Counted from the first letter of the stretch, positions 1 through 9,010 are shown. The stretch is DNA of 22,676 nt from Larix sibirica (GCA_004151065.3 NWUY0300001476.1:65351-88026); one strand, 5' to 3'. Made by a program: numbers and translations. The notes: generated by a model from the letters alone, not told the origin.

Positions 1-480
1 TACCTCAACCAAAGACTAGCATGCATGAAGAACAAGATCCACCAATGACCTCCAAAGTTTCAACAATATATTAATCATCAAAAGTATTACAAAAAGAAGC
101 AAAGGTTCTATGCAATCCAACACTTGGGAAAAATGGAGCATGAACCTTGCTTAAATAACATTCCAAGAGAGGAATTTGAATTGAAGGAGAGAGGGCGAAT
201 TGGGTTTGAGAGGATCCATGTGTAAGAGCAAATTCCACGTTTGAAGGATGAAGAGGAGTGTTGGAACTCTCATTGGTAGGTGAGAAGGGTGAGGTGGCTG
301 CCACCTCACAAGAAGGCTGCCCCTCCCCTTGTAACTCATGCCTTCCTTTATTGGATTGATTGCCCACCTCACAAATCCGCTTGGAAAAGCTCACACGAGA
401 GGAACCCATGGTTGATGCTCACGTCATCCTTTAATTAAATCTCATATCCAAACTTTGGGTATTCCATATGTGCAGCAAAA
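1..480. other. Unassigned sequence at window start
   Basis: No recognisable protein is encoded here. A 112-codon open frame on the minus strand (409 to 71) has no domain I know and is rich in Ser, Pro and Phe. Read on the minus strand the segment has a promoter or LTR flavour, with a TATA-like TTATTTAAG near 150. This is only a weak impression. It contains the 289-309 palindrome. Confidence 0.3.
289..309. repeat. Perfect 21-bp palindrome
   Basis: GTGAGGTGGC and its exact reverse complement GCCACCTCAC flank a single T, giving two 10-bp arms. The right-arm core CCACCTCAC recurs at about 364-372. It could form a cruciform or be a protein-binding site; nothing nearby explains it. Confidence 0.85.
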
Positions 481-570
481 TTTTAATAAGTGGTTTCCCT
501 CCATCATTTAAGAGATCCAAAACTGGTATCCTTCTTTATTATTGTCTTTTATTATCCGCCTAAGACCTCC

Positions 571-889
571 ATGGCTCAAATTCCCTCCAAGAGCTTCATC
601 CCAACTCGAATTAGGGAGAGATTCCCAGAGTGCCACTTGTCNTTGGAGTACGACATTCCACAAAGTACGTCCGGAACCAGTCCTCGCTGCTTACCCCCGT
701 GGAACAGGAGGCCCTCTCAACAAATTGGTGTATAAATTGGAGAAATTCTTGCTCGATCAGAACGTAATTTTCTCATATTTTGTTTGTGACCGGTTTTGCC
801 AATGTCTCACTCAACGCCTAGTCATCACTCATGAATCAAATCAGTTATTGTATTTATTGAATGTTGTTGAGAAGGGGATTTCGGTCTAG
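571..889 (+). other. Unrecognised open stretch, possible exon fragment split by an N
   Basis: An ATG at 571 opens a frame beginning MAQIPSKSFIPTRIRERFPE and running through the N at 642 to a TAA at 733-735. A second frame, open from 542 to 889, contains LNKLVYKLEKFLLDQN after about 715. The two could be one protein with a frameshift near the N. This stretch has more CpG and G+C than its neighbours, which fits former coding sequence better than methylated repeat. I do not recognise a family. It might be a first exon, a gene fragment carried by a transposon, or chance. No splice sites could be confirmed. Confidence 0.2.
642..642. other. Ambiguous base N, probable assembly gap marker
   Basis: A single N inside the open stretch 571-889. 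The apparent frame changes close to this point, so an unknown length of sequence may be missing. Confidence 0.6.
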
Positions 890-2309
890 ATATATATTGT
901 ACTCTATATGTAAACATTCAGGCGGATGAAGAAGGGAATAGTGAAATTTATTATTATGTTGTTCATTTTCTTCTCATTTTGAAATTCATTCTACTTTAGG
1001 TTGAGAGTTACATGACTGTAATCAACAGCTCGTAGCTGGTGTGATTTTTAAGCTACCGATTTGTACGGTAAGTGCCATCCGTTTCGAATCCCGAAGCTTT
1101 TCTTTTTACTGGTAGTTGTTAGCTTATAATTTCGTGCACAACAGTTAGTATCAGTTTCGTCGTTGGGTAGGATTATAATTTTTGTTCGATGTGATCTTGT
1201 AGGCTACAATTTAATATTGGTGTGAAAATTTTATGCAAGTAGAAATAGAAAGAGTCGCTTGATAGATCTGCAAATTGCTCAAAAGTGAACCGATTTTGCT
1301 TTGAAATTCATCGTTGCTTGCATTTCATTTCTTTCTTTTATCAATGTTTCTTGAATTCATTGTGAAATTTCAAGTTTCATGTTTAGAATGTTGTTCTCGT
1401 AAATTCTACATTCAGATTTCAATTTTTCTTGTAAAATGGTATGTCTGTACTGTGTAATTACCGTGTAGAAAAGCCACCATCATCTTTACCTTCATGTTCA
1501 ATATTATTAATACCTGAATTGGTGATTTGTGTCTCCTATACAAACCGATATGAATTTTGCAATTCAACATTTTCTCTTGATTTCATTAACAGGGCTTAAC
1601 CCGCAATTTTTATCAGGATGTTTTTAACTCTAACAGACATAGTCCAGTATCTAACGTGATACTTCTTAGTGAAATCTAAAGACGTCAATTGTTTTTGTTA
1701 AGGAATGTCTTGTTAATAAAATTCTAGGTCGCCATTGTAAATCTTGTTTTGTTAATAATGTTTTGTCAATAGAATTTCATGTCACCATTTGAAATATTAT
1801 CAACCTTGAAATATGGATAACTTTATTAATAAACTGTTCTAATTTAAAAAAAGTTGTTCAACATTTTTGTATTTCTAAATGAATTGCACATTGTAAATAC
1901 TTAGTAAATTTTTTTATATTTTGCACATTTCGTAATTTGTAAATATTCCATAGATTTTGTATTTTGTAGTTTATTTAATAAGTTTTTCATATGTAAATAT
2001 GTGTTAGTATTTTAGCAATTTTGTGTAAATATTTCATATTATGTATGTTTTTTTTCTTTTCTTCTTCACAATGTTGCAATGTGAGGAACATGCGAGGGAT
2101 GAATTTTGAGCAAATGAATATTCAATTGTGAGCTTGTTTGCCTTAATTAGTTCATTTGATTTTAGTAAGTTTAGCTTAATTTTCTTGCAGTTTGAATTTT
2201 TGCACTTGATTTCTATTTTTGGTATCAGTTTTGCATTAGCTTTAATTTTTGTATCAGTTTTGTGCTAAATTCTTATTTTAAAGTGTGTGTCGGAACCTCA
2301 AATCTTACA
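890..2309. other. AT-rich non-coding stretch
   Basis: I see no credible coding sequence on either strand. The DNA is very AT-rich with many short T and A runs. Since it ends in a sequence resembling an LTR 3' end (2310-2363), some or all of it may be a decayed solo or truncated LTR. I could not locate a left LTR boundary. Confidence 0.35.
2215..2262 (+). repeat. Short direct repeat, 30-bp spacing
   Basis: Two near-identical copies of ATTTTTGGTATCAGTTTTG lie at 2215-2233 and 2245-2262; the second has lost one G. This is a local duplication within the AT-rich stretch. Confidence 0.7.
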
Positions 2310-2363
2310 AGATCTTGTTGACAATTTAATGTTGTATTAATAGTGCATATATTTTTACCGAAA
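2310..2363 (+). mobile_element. LTR 3'-end-like fragment
   Basis: The sequence holds GACAATTTAATGT, then ATTAA, then a T-run and CCGAAA. The final 50 bp of LTR B and LTR C hold the same elements in the same order (GACAATTTAATGTCGAATTAA, T-run, CC(T/C)GACA). It ends exactly where the integrase of gypsy element 1 loses its reading. I infer the end of a solo or truncated LTR from a related family. The match is short, and resemblance drops quickly to the left. Confidence 0.5.
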
Positions 2364-2780
2364 GATGCTCCTTGGTATCCAAAAGTGCACCATACCTTTC
2401 CAAAGAACATGTATTTTGTGTCTTGACCCTTGATAGTCATTTTACAAGGCACAAAAATGCACATCTTGCTCAAAATGTCAACTACCACAAACAAATAATC
2501 ATGTCCCTTACTAGTCCTTGGAAAACCAACCACAAAATCCACAGAGATTCTCTCCCAAGGTATAGAAAGTACATGTAGGGGGTCATATAAGCATTTAGTT
2601 CTCTTATTGGGCTTGCTTGTACAACAAAGTATGCATCCTCTAATAAACTGAGCCACTTCTTCTTGCATTCCAAACCAATATGCATAGCTTTGTAAGTTGG
2701 TAATTGTCTTCACAACTCAAAAATGTGTTGTGAATTTGAAGGTGCAGGCCTCTTTAATAAGCTAGAATATTACACCTTTA
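2364..2780 (-). pseudogene. Integrase remnant (element 1), truncated
   Basis: The minus strand reads GMQEEVAQFIRGCILCCTSK, the CxxC half of the HHCC zinc-binding domain, then IPWERISVDFVVGFPRTSKG and HDYLFVVVDILSKM. The first catalytic Asp of the D,D(35)E core is present in VDFV. At the first His of the zinc domain I read EACTF where relatives have EAHTS. A frameshift precedes HFWIPRSI, and the protein is then cut at 2363 before the second Asp. The break coincides with the LTR-like fragment. The rest of the integrase is absent from the window. Confidence 0.9.
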
Positions 2781-3089
2781 TGAACACAAAAATTTTCTAG
2801 CTTGTATGAGATCAACCCATTGTGGAGATTATAGTCATCCTTACTGTCACCTTCTTCTACACAAACTTGTCCCTGTAGCTACCAAAACACCTCTTTAAAG
2901 TCCTCATCTGTTGTGCATGCCTATTTGTATGCATCATAGGTCAAAGGATCCATGTGAATCAGAGTTCCCAAAGTTGTGATCTTCGATATGGGTGGCCTTT
3001 AAATCATTCCTACTAAATTATTTGTGTTTCCCTTCTTATATTTAATGATTAGATAAAATTACTATAAAAACTCCATCCACTTGTATAGT

Positions 3090-3345
3090 CTAGTTGGTTA
3101 AAGATTAATTTAATGGGTGATTTTTTTTGTGTGTGGATGTTGGTCTCATTTCCCATCATAAAATGTTTCCACTTCTTAACATCTTAAACAAAATCATAGA
3201 TTTCATTTCCATGTGTAGGATAGTTTAGGACACTGCCATGAAACATTTTAGAATGATAGCATACCAACTTACCTCCTTGCAGCAAGATAACTCCCATAGC
3301 ATATCCACTTGCATCCTTCTCCACTTTGAAAGAATTCTACGAATT
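3090..3345 (-). pseudogene. RNase H remnant (element 1)
   Basis: The minus strand encodes DASGYAMGVILLQ at about 3318-3280, the start of the retrotransposon RNase H domain with its first catalytic Asp, then CYHSKMFHGSVLNYP and VKKWKHFMMG. RNase H degrades the RNA strand of the RNA:DNA hybrid during reverse transcription. The order and content match Ty3/gypsy RNase H. In-frame stops and indels show that it is dead. Between this domain and the integrase (about 3090-2780) only scattered linker similarity remains. Confidence 0.85.
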
Positions 3346-3449
3346 ACTCAATCCAAGAACCAGTGCTTGACTAATATTCCATTTCAACCCTTCAAAATAT
3401 TTCTATTGGTTTTTCCCCACTAGAGACTCTTGCCACTGGATGTTGATGG

Positions 3450-4316
3450 ATTGTACTAGTGTAGCCACAAGTGAAAATGATGCTATGAAATTTCATTAGT
3501 AATATGTTTTCCCAAAAAATATCCAAACTTCGGTGAAATTAGTATGAGTTGGGAACTTAAGGATGTCCTCCTTGATTTCCCATCTTTATGGGATTTATCT
3601 TGAGTTTCCATCAACCAATCACATACCCCAAATACACCAATGATTGCTGAGCAAATTCACATTTATTAATATTTAATAACAATTAATAGTTTCTTAGTGT
3701 CTCTAACACCTGCATGAGGTGTGAGATATTCCCTTCCTAAGTAAATATATAAATCAATATATCATATAAGTACACTATTATAAATGAATCTATAAAGGGA
3801 GGCAATACATCATTCATCAAACACATAAATGTAGTTGGTGCATTACACAAGCCAAAAGGCCATACTAGCCATTCATATAAACCTTTATTTTCATGGAAAG
3901 TGGAATTCCAAGAGTCTTCTTCTTTAAATTGTCCCCACTGGTATCTCAATTTGAATTCCAACTTGGCGAAGTACTTGGCATGTTTCAACTAATATAGAAA
4001 CTCAGTGATCTTGGGAAAAGTTTATCTATTCTTGAGGGTGAGCTTAAGTAAATTTTTGTAGTCAATACACATCCTCCAAGTCCCATCCTTCTTGGGTACT
4101 ATGATGATAGGTGACCCACAANAGTGACCCACAAGGTGAGGTGCTTGGTCGAGTTACTCCTTGCAGCAATATATTTTGCAACTGTTTATTCACTATATCT
4201 ACTTCCAGAAGGGGTTGATTGTAAAGCCTAATGTTTGGAAATGGGGAGTTAGGTAGAAAATGTATCTTGTGCTCCACTTCCATATTATGTGGTAACCCTT
4301 TAGGATCTTGTAACAT
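3450..4316 (-). pseudogene. pol: Reverse transcriptase remnant (element 1)
   Basis: The N-terminal part (4316-4062) reads KGLPHNMEVEHKIHFLP and later TRPSTSPCGS, the usual Ty3/gypsy RT entry. The core (3988-3737) holds GLYEWLVWPFGLCNAPTTFM and ends in VYLYDILIY. The catalytic Y-x-D-D box is therefore YLYD (about 3760-3772), with one of the two metal-binding Asp changed to Tyr, which should abolish polymerase activity. Further down, CEFAQQSLVYLGYVIG near 3650 and FTEVWIFFG near 3520 mark the thumb and connection in shifted frames. The N at 4122 interrupts the domain. Confidence 0.9.
4122..4122. other. N flanked by an 11-bp direct repeat
   Basis: GTGACCCACAA occurs immediately left of the N (4111-4121) and again just to its right (4124-4134). 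This is what two overlapping contig ends look like when they are not merged. The repeat lies inside the RT coding frame and disrupts it. Confidence 0.7.
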
Positions 4317-4559
4317 TTCTCATGCATACACCAAATAATATAAATAAAATCTCTTCCATTTAGTACATCACTTCATAGATTCCTTTACATTTACCGATTC
4401 ATCTCCTTCTCGATCCTCTCTTAAGAAGAGTAAAATAAAGTTCTTACTAAAACTGATCAATTTCTATGTTTGGTTAATGCTTACTAGGGAAATCATGGAT
4501 TGGCCTTTATGTGCATTAATGATGAAGGAATTTCCATCCTTGATCGGGTAGTACCAGTT

Positions 4560-4860
4560 TCATCTCCTCGTTACATCCCTCAAGTAATATAAGGGCTTCC
4601 AAACACTACACTATACTCATCAAGTGGTGCTATATCTACCTCCACTTCATCAATATAGTTTGTACCTATGGAAAATTTGATCATACATTGCTTAGTAACC
4701 TTGAGATCTACATAATTATTTACCCATCACAACGGATATTGGTGAGGATGGTCATGAAATTCCAATTGAAGCTTGTTGACCAAATCTCCTATATTTATGT
4801 GGTTAACCTATGAAACAAAATCGAATAGAGTATACATCTTTTTCTTCTTGACCTGGACCT
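4560..4860 (-). pseudogene. Retropepsin-region remnant (element 1)
   Basis: Readable pieces on the minus strand include LVNKLQLEFHDHPHQYPL, LKVTKQCMIKFSIG and YIDEVEVDIAPLDEY followed by VVFGSPYI. They match the C-terminal half of the Ty3/gypsy aspartic protease domain, which cleaves the polyprotein. I did not find the active-site D-T/S-G triplet, and stops interrupt the frame. From about 4560 to 4320 a decayed linker leads to RT. Confidence 0.65.
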
Positions 4861-5029
4861 TAATATGGAATATTTTAGTCATCTCATTCTCTTTCTTGGG
4901 ATGGAGGCTACTCATATTCACCTCCTTTTACATTGAAGTGTAGATAATATTTTCATCTACATTTGATTACTCTCTAACCAGTTTCCTAAAACCAGACCTA
5001 ACACATTCTTCTTCTTGTCATCTTCCTAG

Positions 5030-5219
5030 TGATTCTTTGGATTTATCTCTGACTGTAGGATCCAACTCTTAGCTTCAATGTGATTATCAATATTACAATG
5101 GTTGCAATGGTTTTTTTAATACTTGCGTTGATGTTCAGTGGTGGTTGTCATCTTATCCTTTCCTTTCCACTTATTCTTTTCCTCCTTAGAAACATCTTTA
5201 TACTCTTTTATATAGTTTT
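5030..5219 (-). pseudogene. gag: Gag nucleocapsid remnant (element 1)
   Basis: The minus strand encodes a Lys-rich stretch (VSKEEKNKWKGKDKM) followed by HCNHCNIDNHIEAKS. This is the CCHC zinc knuckle that binds retrotransposon RNA, and its spacing is C-x2-C-x4-H-x4-S, so the last Cys has become Ser. A stop lies just before the knuckle and another about 25 residues after it. In the family this domain packages genomic RNA into the virus-like particle. The upstream capsid part of gag is missing, because element 2's candidate LTR abuts at 5220. Confidence 0.75.
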
Positions 5220-5422
5220 TGTTGAAGGAACTTTCTAGTAGGCTGAACATTCTAGTAATCCTTCTTAGTGAAGAAACTTATAATGGGTGGAACCTTCTAG
5301 TAAGTCTTCTTACAAATATTGCTTTCACACTATATCTAATTCATGGAACTTATTTAATATAGATGGATTCAACACATAGAAACTTATATATTATTTAAGG
5401 GGTTTAGGGTAGGAACCTAACA
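5220..5422 (-). mobile_element. Candidate 3' LTR of element 2 (203 bp)
   Basis: On the minus strand the segment starts TGTTAGG directly after the polypurine tract and ends TTCAACA, giving TGTT and AACA termini. Element 1's gag reading begins immediately after. It contains an early TATATAA and three GAAnnTTC motifs. No 5' partner is present, so the boundaries rest on the termini, the tract and the neighbouring frame. Confidence 0.5.
5228..5302 (-). promoter_or_regulatory. Three GAANNTTCTAGTA repeats, heat-shock-element-like
   Basis: On the plus strand GAACTTTCTAGTA (5228-5240), GAACATTCTAGTA (5245-5257) and GAACCTTCTAGTA (5290-5302) are the same 13-bp unit with two variable bases. GAAnnTTC is the palindromic half of the heat shock element (nGAAnnTTCnnGAAn). 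They lie in the candidate LTR. A regulatory role is inference. Confidence 0.45.
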
Positions 5423-5436
5423 TGCCCTCCCCCTTA
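5423..5436 (-). promoter_or_regulatory. Polypurine tract of element 2
   Basis: On the minus strand AAGGGGGAGGGCA lies right after the integrase end and right before TGTTAGG, the candidate LTR start. This is the place where an RNase H-resistant polypurine primer for plus-strand synthesis sits. Confidence 0.7.
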
Positions 5437-5900
5437 AAAGGAAGCATTGTCCTCAAGGGTGGAGATGCAAAACTTGTTGAATTATATATGTTGGTTCCCA
5501 TATAACATCCTCAAGTTGGGTATATTTTTGCTAGATTAGGACCTCTTGAATAATGTGTTGGTAGAGATGCAATTCTTGTTTGTTGAATATGGCCTTGGAT
5601 TTCAAATAAATGGAACCTATCCATTCAATTCTAGAAGGCTAGTTTGAATATGACAATGGAAGTCAACCACTTTCTTCAAGCAAGGTACATGAAAGATGGG
5701 ATGAATCTTAGAGTGACTAAGTAGCTCCAATTTGTAAGTCATAAGACGACACATTTGAGGGCCTTATAGGGATCATAAAACTTGGGAGAAAGCTTCCAGT
5801 GGTGGTTATCCTTAAGTGAGGTATTATTATAGGGTTGTGGGTTGAGGAATACTAGATCCCCTTCTACAAAATAATGTTCTCGGTGATTTTGATCAACCTA
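5437..5900 (-). pseudogene. Integrase GPY/F module and chromodomain-like tail (element 2)
   Basis: The minus strand reads FVEGDLVFLNPQPYNN, then KDNHHWKLSPKFYDPYKALK, the GPY/F module of gypsy integrases with Gly replaced by Asp. After shifted stretches it ends in DVIWEPTYIIQQVLHL and a final GQCFLLRGRAC-type end just before the polypurine tract. The W-E-P/D-x(3)-I pattern fits the last strand and helix of a chromodomain, which in chromoviruses steers integration to marked chromatin. The aromatic cage cannot be judged. Confidence 0.7.
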
Positions 5901-6059
5901 TTAATTCATCCTATTCTAATCCATGACGAAATTAACCTTGAGAATGCAAAGAATTTCAACTTGAGATGTGAGTTTTTTTCTCAACCTATTGTACCTTAGA
6001 GACTCTTGGTAAGTAGGATAGTGTTGAGGGGATATTTTTGCCATAGGAAACTTCAAAGG

Positions 6060-6620
6060 TAGTCATTCTAGTAAAAGCATGATAAGTTGTATTATACCAC
6101 CATTCAACTAGAGGAAACCACTCAACCCATTGGGATTGCCTCTGCAAATATAATTATCTCAAATATGATTCCAGGAATTTGTTGACAGCTTCAATCCAAC
6201 CCATGAATTTAAGGGTGATAAGTAGTCCTAATATTTCGCCGAGGAGCTTGGAGTTGAAACAATTATTGCCATAATTTTCTTGTGAAGGTGGGATCATGGT
6301 CCGTAACAATAGACTATATGATACCATGGATTTTGAAGATATTATCCATGAATAAATGAGCTACCATAAAGGCCTCAAAAATTTGTTGTAGGGCTTGAAA
6401 ATGAGAATATTTGGAAAGTTTATCAACCACAACCATGATTGTAGACATATTACCATATTTTGCTAACCCCACAATAAAATCCACAAAGATGTCAGTCCAT
6501 ATCGAAGGCACAATGGGAAGTGGTTGAATTTCACCTTGAGGTTTCACTGTCTCACCTTTATGTCATCGGAAAGTGTCACATTCTACCACAAATGTGTGGA
6601 TATCCTTCTTCATGCCTTCC
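6060..6620 (-). pseudogene. Integrase catalytic core remnant (element 2)
   Basis: The zinc-binding end reads VVECDTFR-stop-HKGE at about 6590, so the second Cys of CxxC is Phe. The core holds WTDIFVDFIVGLAKYGN and IMVVVDKLSKYSHFQ, with the first catalytic Asp in VDFI. The second is in SIVTDHDPTF (about 6320-6290). The expected Glu is in IEAVNKFLESYLR near 6190, in a damaged YHPQTDGQTE-type box. WYNTTYHAFTRMT and LSYLPRVSKVQ follow. Integrase inserts the DNA copy into the genome. An in-frame stop follows HGII. Confidence 0.88.
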
Positions 6621-6899
6621 CAAAAAATGATCATTTGATCCTTTCATATTCTTTATAAAATATTAACTGACTAGCTATGGGCGATGAATGGAGCTCATAT
6701 AACACCTATGATTTCAATGATGATTTATTCTGCAGATATAGACATCCTTTATAATGAATCTCATCATCGTGCCAAGTTTATCCTGGATATGCATGGGGTT
6801 CCTATTGAAGTTGTTGGATCATGGTAGAAAGCGGGGATCTGTCAACCATTCAATACAAACAATATTCAACTAGTTTGCAACGATGAAGGGAAGGGAAAA

Positions 6900-7300
6900 G
6901 ATGGAACCTTCTTCTTCAAAGTGTCGAGAGAGATTATCTACTACCACATTCTCCTTTTCCTTCCAGTAAATTATCTCATAGTCATATCCCAACATTTTAG
7001 CAACCCATTTTTGTTTCTCATAGGATGAAGTTCTTTGTTTGAGAAAGTATTATAGGGTGTGATGATCAATTTCAGTATGGACATGTTTCCCAAGTAGGTA
7101 TAGATTCCAAATGTCCACGTCATGTAATATGGCCATCATCTCTTTTTCATAAGTTGATTTTCTCAAGTGCCTCGCATAGAGTTGTTTGTTAGTAAAATCC
7201 AATGGTCTTCCTTCTTGCATGAGAACTGCTCTAAGGCCTTTAGCCAAGGAATCACATTCAAGGAATTCAAGTAATGCAAATACCAAAGTAGTACACATAG
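6900..7300 (-). pseudogene. RNase H remnant (element 2)
   Basis: The minus strand encodes ECDSLAKGLRAVLMQEGRPL, then STYEKEMMAILHDVDIWNLY and TEIDHHTL, the body of a Ty3/gypsy RNase H. Its C-terminal tail EKQKWVAKMLGYDYEII and KENVVVDNLSRH follows at about 7020-6910. The first catalytic Asp (ECD) is visible. The 7298-7050 part is open, while the flanks carry stops or shifts. This is the best-preserved domain of element 2. Confidence 0.88.
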
Positions 7301-7439
7301 CCTCATTTAAGTCCTGTAAACCCTTTTTTGCCTCATCATTTCAATTGGAAGCATTTTTTTGGCAAAGTTGTGGTTGGGGTTGAAATCTTACCATAGTTTT
7401 GAATGACCTTTCTATAATATCTTGTGAGACCTAAAAAAG

Positions 7440-8160
7440 ATTGAGTATTTTAATATTTTTAAGGTGAGGTTGATCCTTCATTGCTGCAATTTTCTTTGGA
7501 TCCACATCACACCCTCCTAACTAACAATATGGCCCAAATATTCCACTTCAGAGACACCAAAGGCACATTTGGACCTTTTAAGAAAGAGTTGATGATCTTG
7601 AAGGAGTTGTAGGACCTGATCCACATGGGCTAGATGGCCTTGCCAAGTTTTATTGTAAATCAAGATGTCATAAAAAAGACGAGGACAAATTTACGCAGAA
7701 AGGGTTTAAATATTGTGTTCAGAGACTTTGAAAGGTGGAGGGTGCATTGCAAAGGCCAAAGGGCTCACCAAGAACTCATAATGGCCTTCATGAGGTGAAA
7801 AGTGGTTTTGGGAATATCTCCTCCTTCATGCAAATTTGATGATAGCTTGAGCGGAGATCAAGTTTGGTGAAGAAGTGAGCACCCTTGAGCTCATCCAAAG
7901 GTCATAATGACAGGAATGGGAAACTTATCCTTGACTGTCAACTTGTTTCAAAGCATGGAAGACAGGACACATGTGCCAGTTCCTTCTTTCTTGAGGACCA
8001 TAACAACTGTGGAAGAATAGGGATAGGTATGGGGGATGACACCAACAGCTAGCAACTCTTGAATGATCTTTTCAATTTCATTTTTTGGGAAAATGGATGG
8101 TGGTATGGGCGTACATTGGGTGGGAGGTACCATATGAGTGGAATGGAATGACATGCTCAC
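7440..8160 (-). pseudogene. pol: Reverse transcriptase remnant (element 2)
   Basis: Readable landmarks in order are KNEIEKIIQELLAVGVI and MVLKKEGTGTCV at the N-terminal end, then PFGLCNAPSTFQSLMN around 7750, FYDILIYNKTW at about 7680-7650, and KCAFGVSEVEYLGHIVS near 7560. The catalytic box should be F-x-D-D; a deletion and frameshift leave FYD, so the polymerase is dead. About 7800-7940 is too decayed to read well. The family copies element RNA into DNA inside virus-like particles. Confidence 0.88.
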
Positions 8161-8465
8161 ATGGGAAGGGGGCAGTCCTTTGGAGTGTCAAAGATGGATT
8201 GTGCTTGTCTAAGACTAATTGCATGTCAGAAGGAATGGGTTGAGAAGGGGTCTCAAAAGCTTGAATGGCATGGAATTGTGCCACAATCTGAATGGCCCTT
8301 TTTAGAATTTTCCATAAGTGTGAACTGATAATCTCTGGAGATCTCGTTGTAATTCCTTTGAGAGTGTAGTTATGCCTTGCTTGTTGGAAACTCATGTATA
8401 AGGCATTGGAATCCATGGTGATAGGGCTTAATGTTCATAACCGTTCAACACCCAAGACAATATCA
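8080..8465 (-). pseudogene. Protease end and RT linker (element 2)
   Basis: The minus strand starts with DIVLGVERL near 8465, then SPITMDSNALYMSFQQARHNYTL, a stretch that follows the retropepsin domain in plant gypsy polyproteins. It continues through SPEIISSHLW and QPIPSDMQLVLDKH towards RT. The retropepsin active site would lie above 8466, beyond the N, and is not present. A frameshift joins this to the RT frame near 8090. Confidence 0.75.
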
Positions 8466-8583
8466 NTCCCCCATCCCCCCCTCCCCCCACCCCAAATTCA
8501 TTTTTTTCATTTTTTTATTTCTTTGAAAAACATTATATATTGTTTTATTTTTATAAAATTTTATAATTATTTTATAATTATTC
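8466..8583. other. N followed by low-complexity C-rich and AT-rich DNA
   Basis: The N at 8466 ends gypsy element 2 abruptly. A C-rich run follows, then T-rich and A/T-rich DNA up to the first readable LINE codons at 8584. No gene is seen. The N and the low complexity suggest a gap or a poorly assembled join. Confidence 0.6.
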
Positions 8584-9010
8584 CATCATTTCCCTCGGCC
8601 TTTCACTGAAGAAAACAAATTAACATTGGAAGCAGAAGTGATGGAGGCAAAAATTATATGAACCGTATCTTTGATGAAATGAGGTAAGAGCCCAATCCTT
8701 AATGGATTAACAATGGAATTCTTCTTAGGTTTTTATGATTTATTAAAAGAATATCTATTAAAAGCAAGAGAATCATAGATGTCCTTTAAGGTGTTGGGGT
8801 CTCTTAAATCTACCCATATAGCCCTTATTATGAAAATACAAGACCCTTTATCTTTTAATGGTTTCCATCCCAACTGATGTTGCAATGTAATCTATATACT
8901 AATTTCTAAGATCATAGCTCAATGGTTCTTCAGGATTGTCTCTGGTGGATAGTTTGGATTCCTTCAGGATTGTCAAACTCATGATGTCGTCTCATTAGCA
9001 GAAGAAGCCT
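8584..9010 (+). pseudogene. L1-type LINE ORF2, left half (RT N-terminal part)
   Basis: One frame reads HHFPRPFTEENKL, then KSPILNGLTMEFFLGFYDLL, VLGSLKSTHIALIMK, NVIYILISKIIAQWF and FGFLQDCQTHDVVSLAEEA. It is the plant L1-type reverse transcriptase from the GKSPGPDG region through the SLCNVxYK and GFxxxRQI region. In-frame stops at five or more places show decay. The endonuclease and the start of ORF2 are missing. The reading stops exactly at 9010, where LTR A begins, and resumes at 18297 beyond LTR C in a compatible frame. Confidence 0.88.
9006..9010 (+). repeat. Left copy of the decayed target-site duplication (AGCCT)
   Basis: The five bases before LTR A are AGCCT, and the five after LTR C (18292-18296) are ATCCC. 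An ancestral AGCCC would need one substitution on each side and restores the LINE reading frame across the junction. That length is usual for LTR-retrotransposon integration. Confidence 0.6.

Larger units (their letters stand above)
2364..5219 (-). mobile_element. Ty3/gypsy retrotransposon 1, decayed gag-pol
   Basis: Reading the minus strand from 5219 down, the order is gag nucleocapsid, protease, reverse transcriptase, RNase H and integrase, the Ty3/gypsy order with integrase last. All parts are interrupted by stops and frameshifts. The copy lacks the start of gag, where element 2 adjoins it, and the distal integrase, where it meets the LTR-like fragment at 2363. No LTR of its own is identified. 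The many lesions indicate an old, inactive copy. Confidence 0.9.
5220..8465 (-). mobile_element. Ty3/gypsy chromovirus-like retrotransposon 2, 5'-truncated
   Basis: Going down the minus strand from 8465, the order is the end of the protease, RT, RNase H, integrase, a GPY/F module, a chromodomain-like tail, a polypurine tract and a candidate 3' LTR. Gag, the protease active site and the 5' LTR are missing beyond the N at 8466. Stops and frameshifts are spread throughout. It meets element 1 within that element's gag and lies in the same orientation. I infer that element 2 inserted into element 1. Confidence 0.85.

Noticed and set aside
71-409. 112-aa minus-strand ORF
   Set aside because: It has no recognisable domain and has an alternative overlapping frame. 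It is not enough to call a gene.
1060-2190. Intron-like signals (GGTAAGT near 1068, TTTTCTTGCAG near 2190) after the 571-889 open stretch
   Set aside because: Such sites are frequent by chance in AT-rich DNA and no downstream exon can be recognised.
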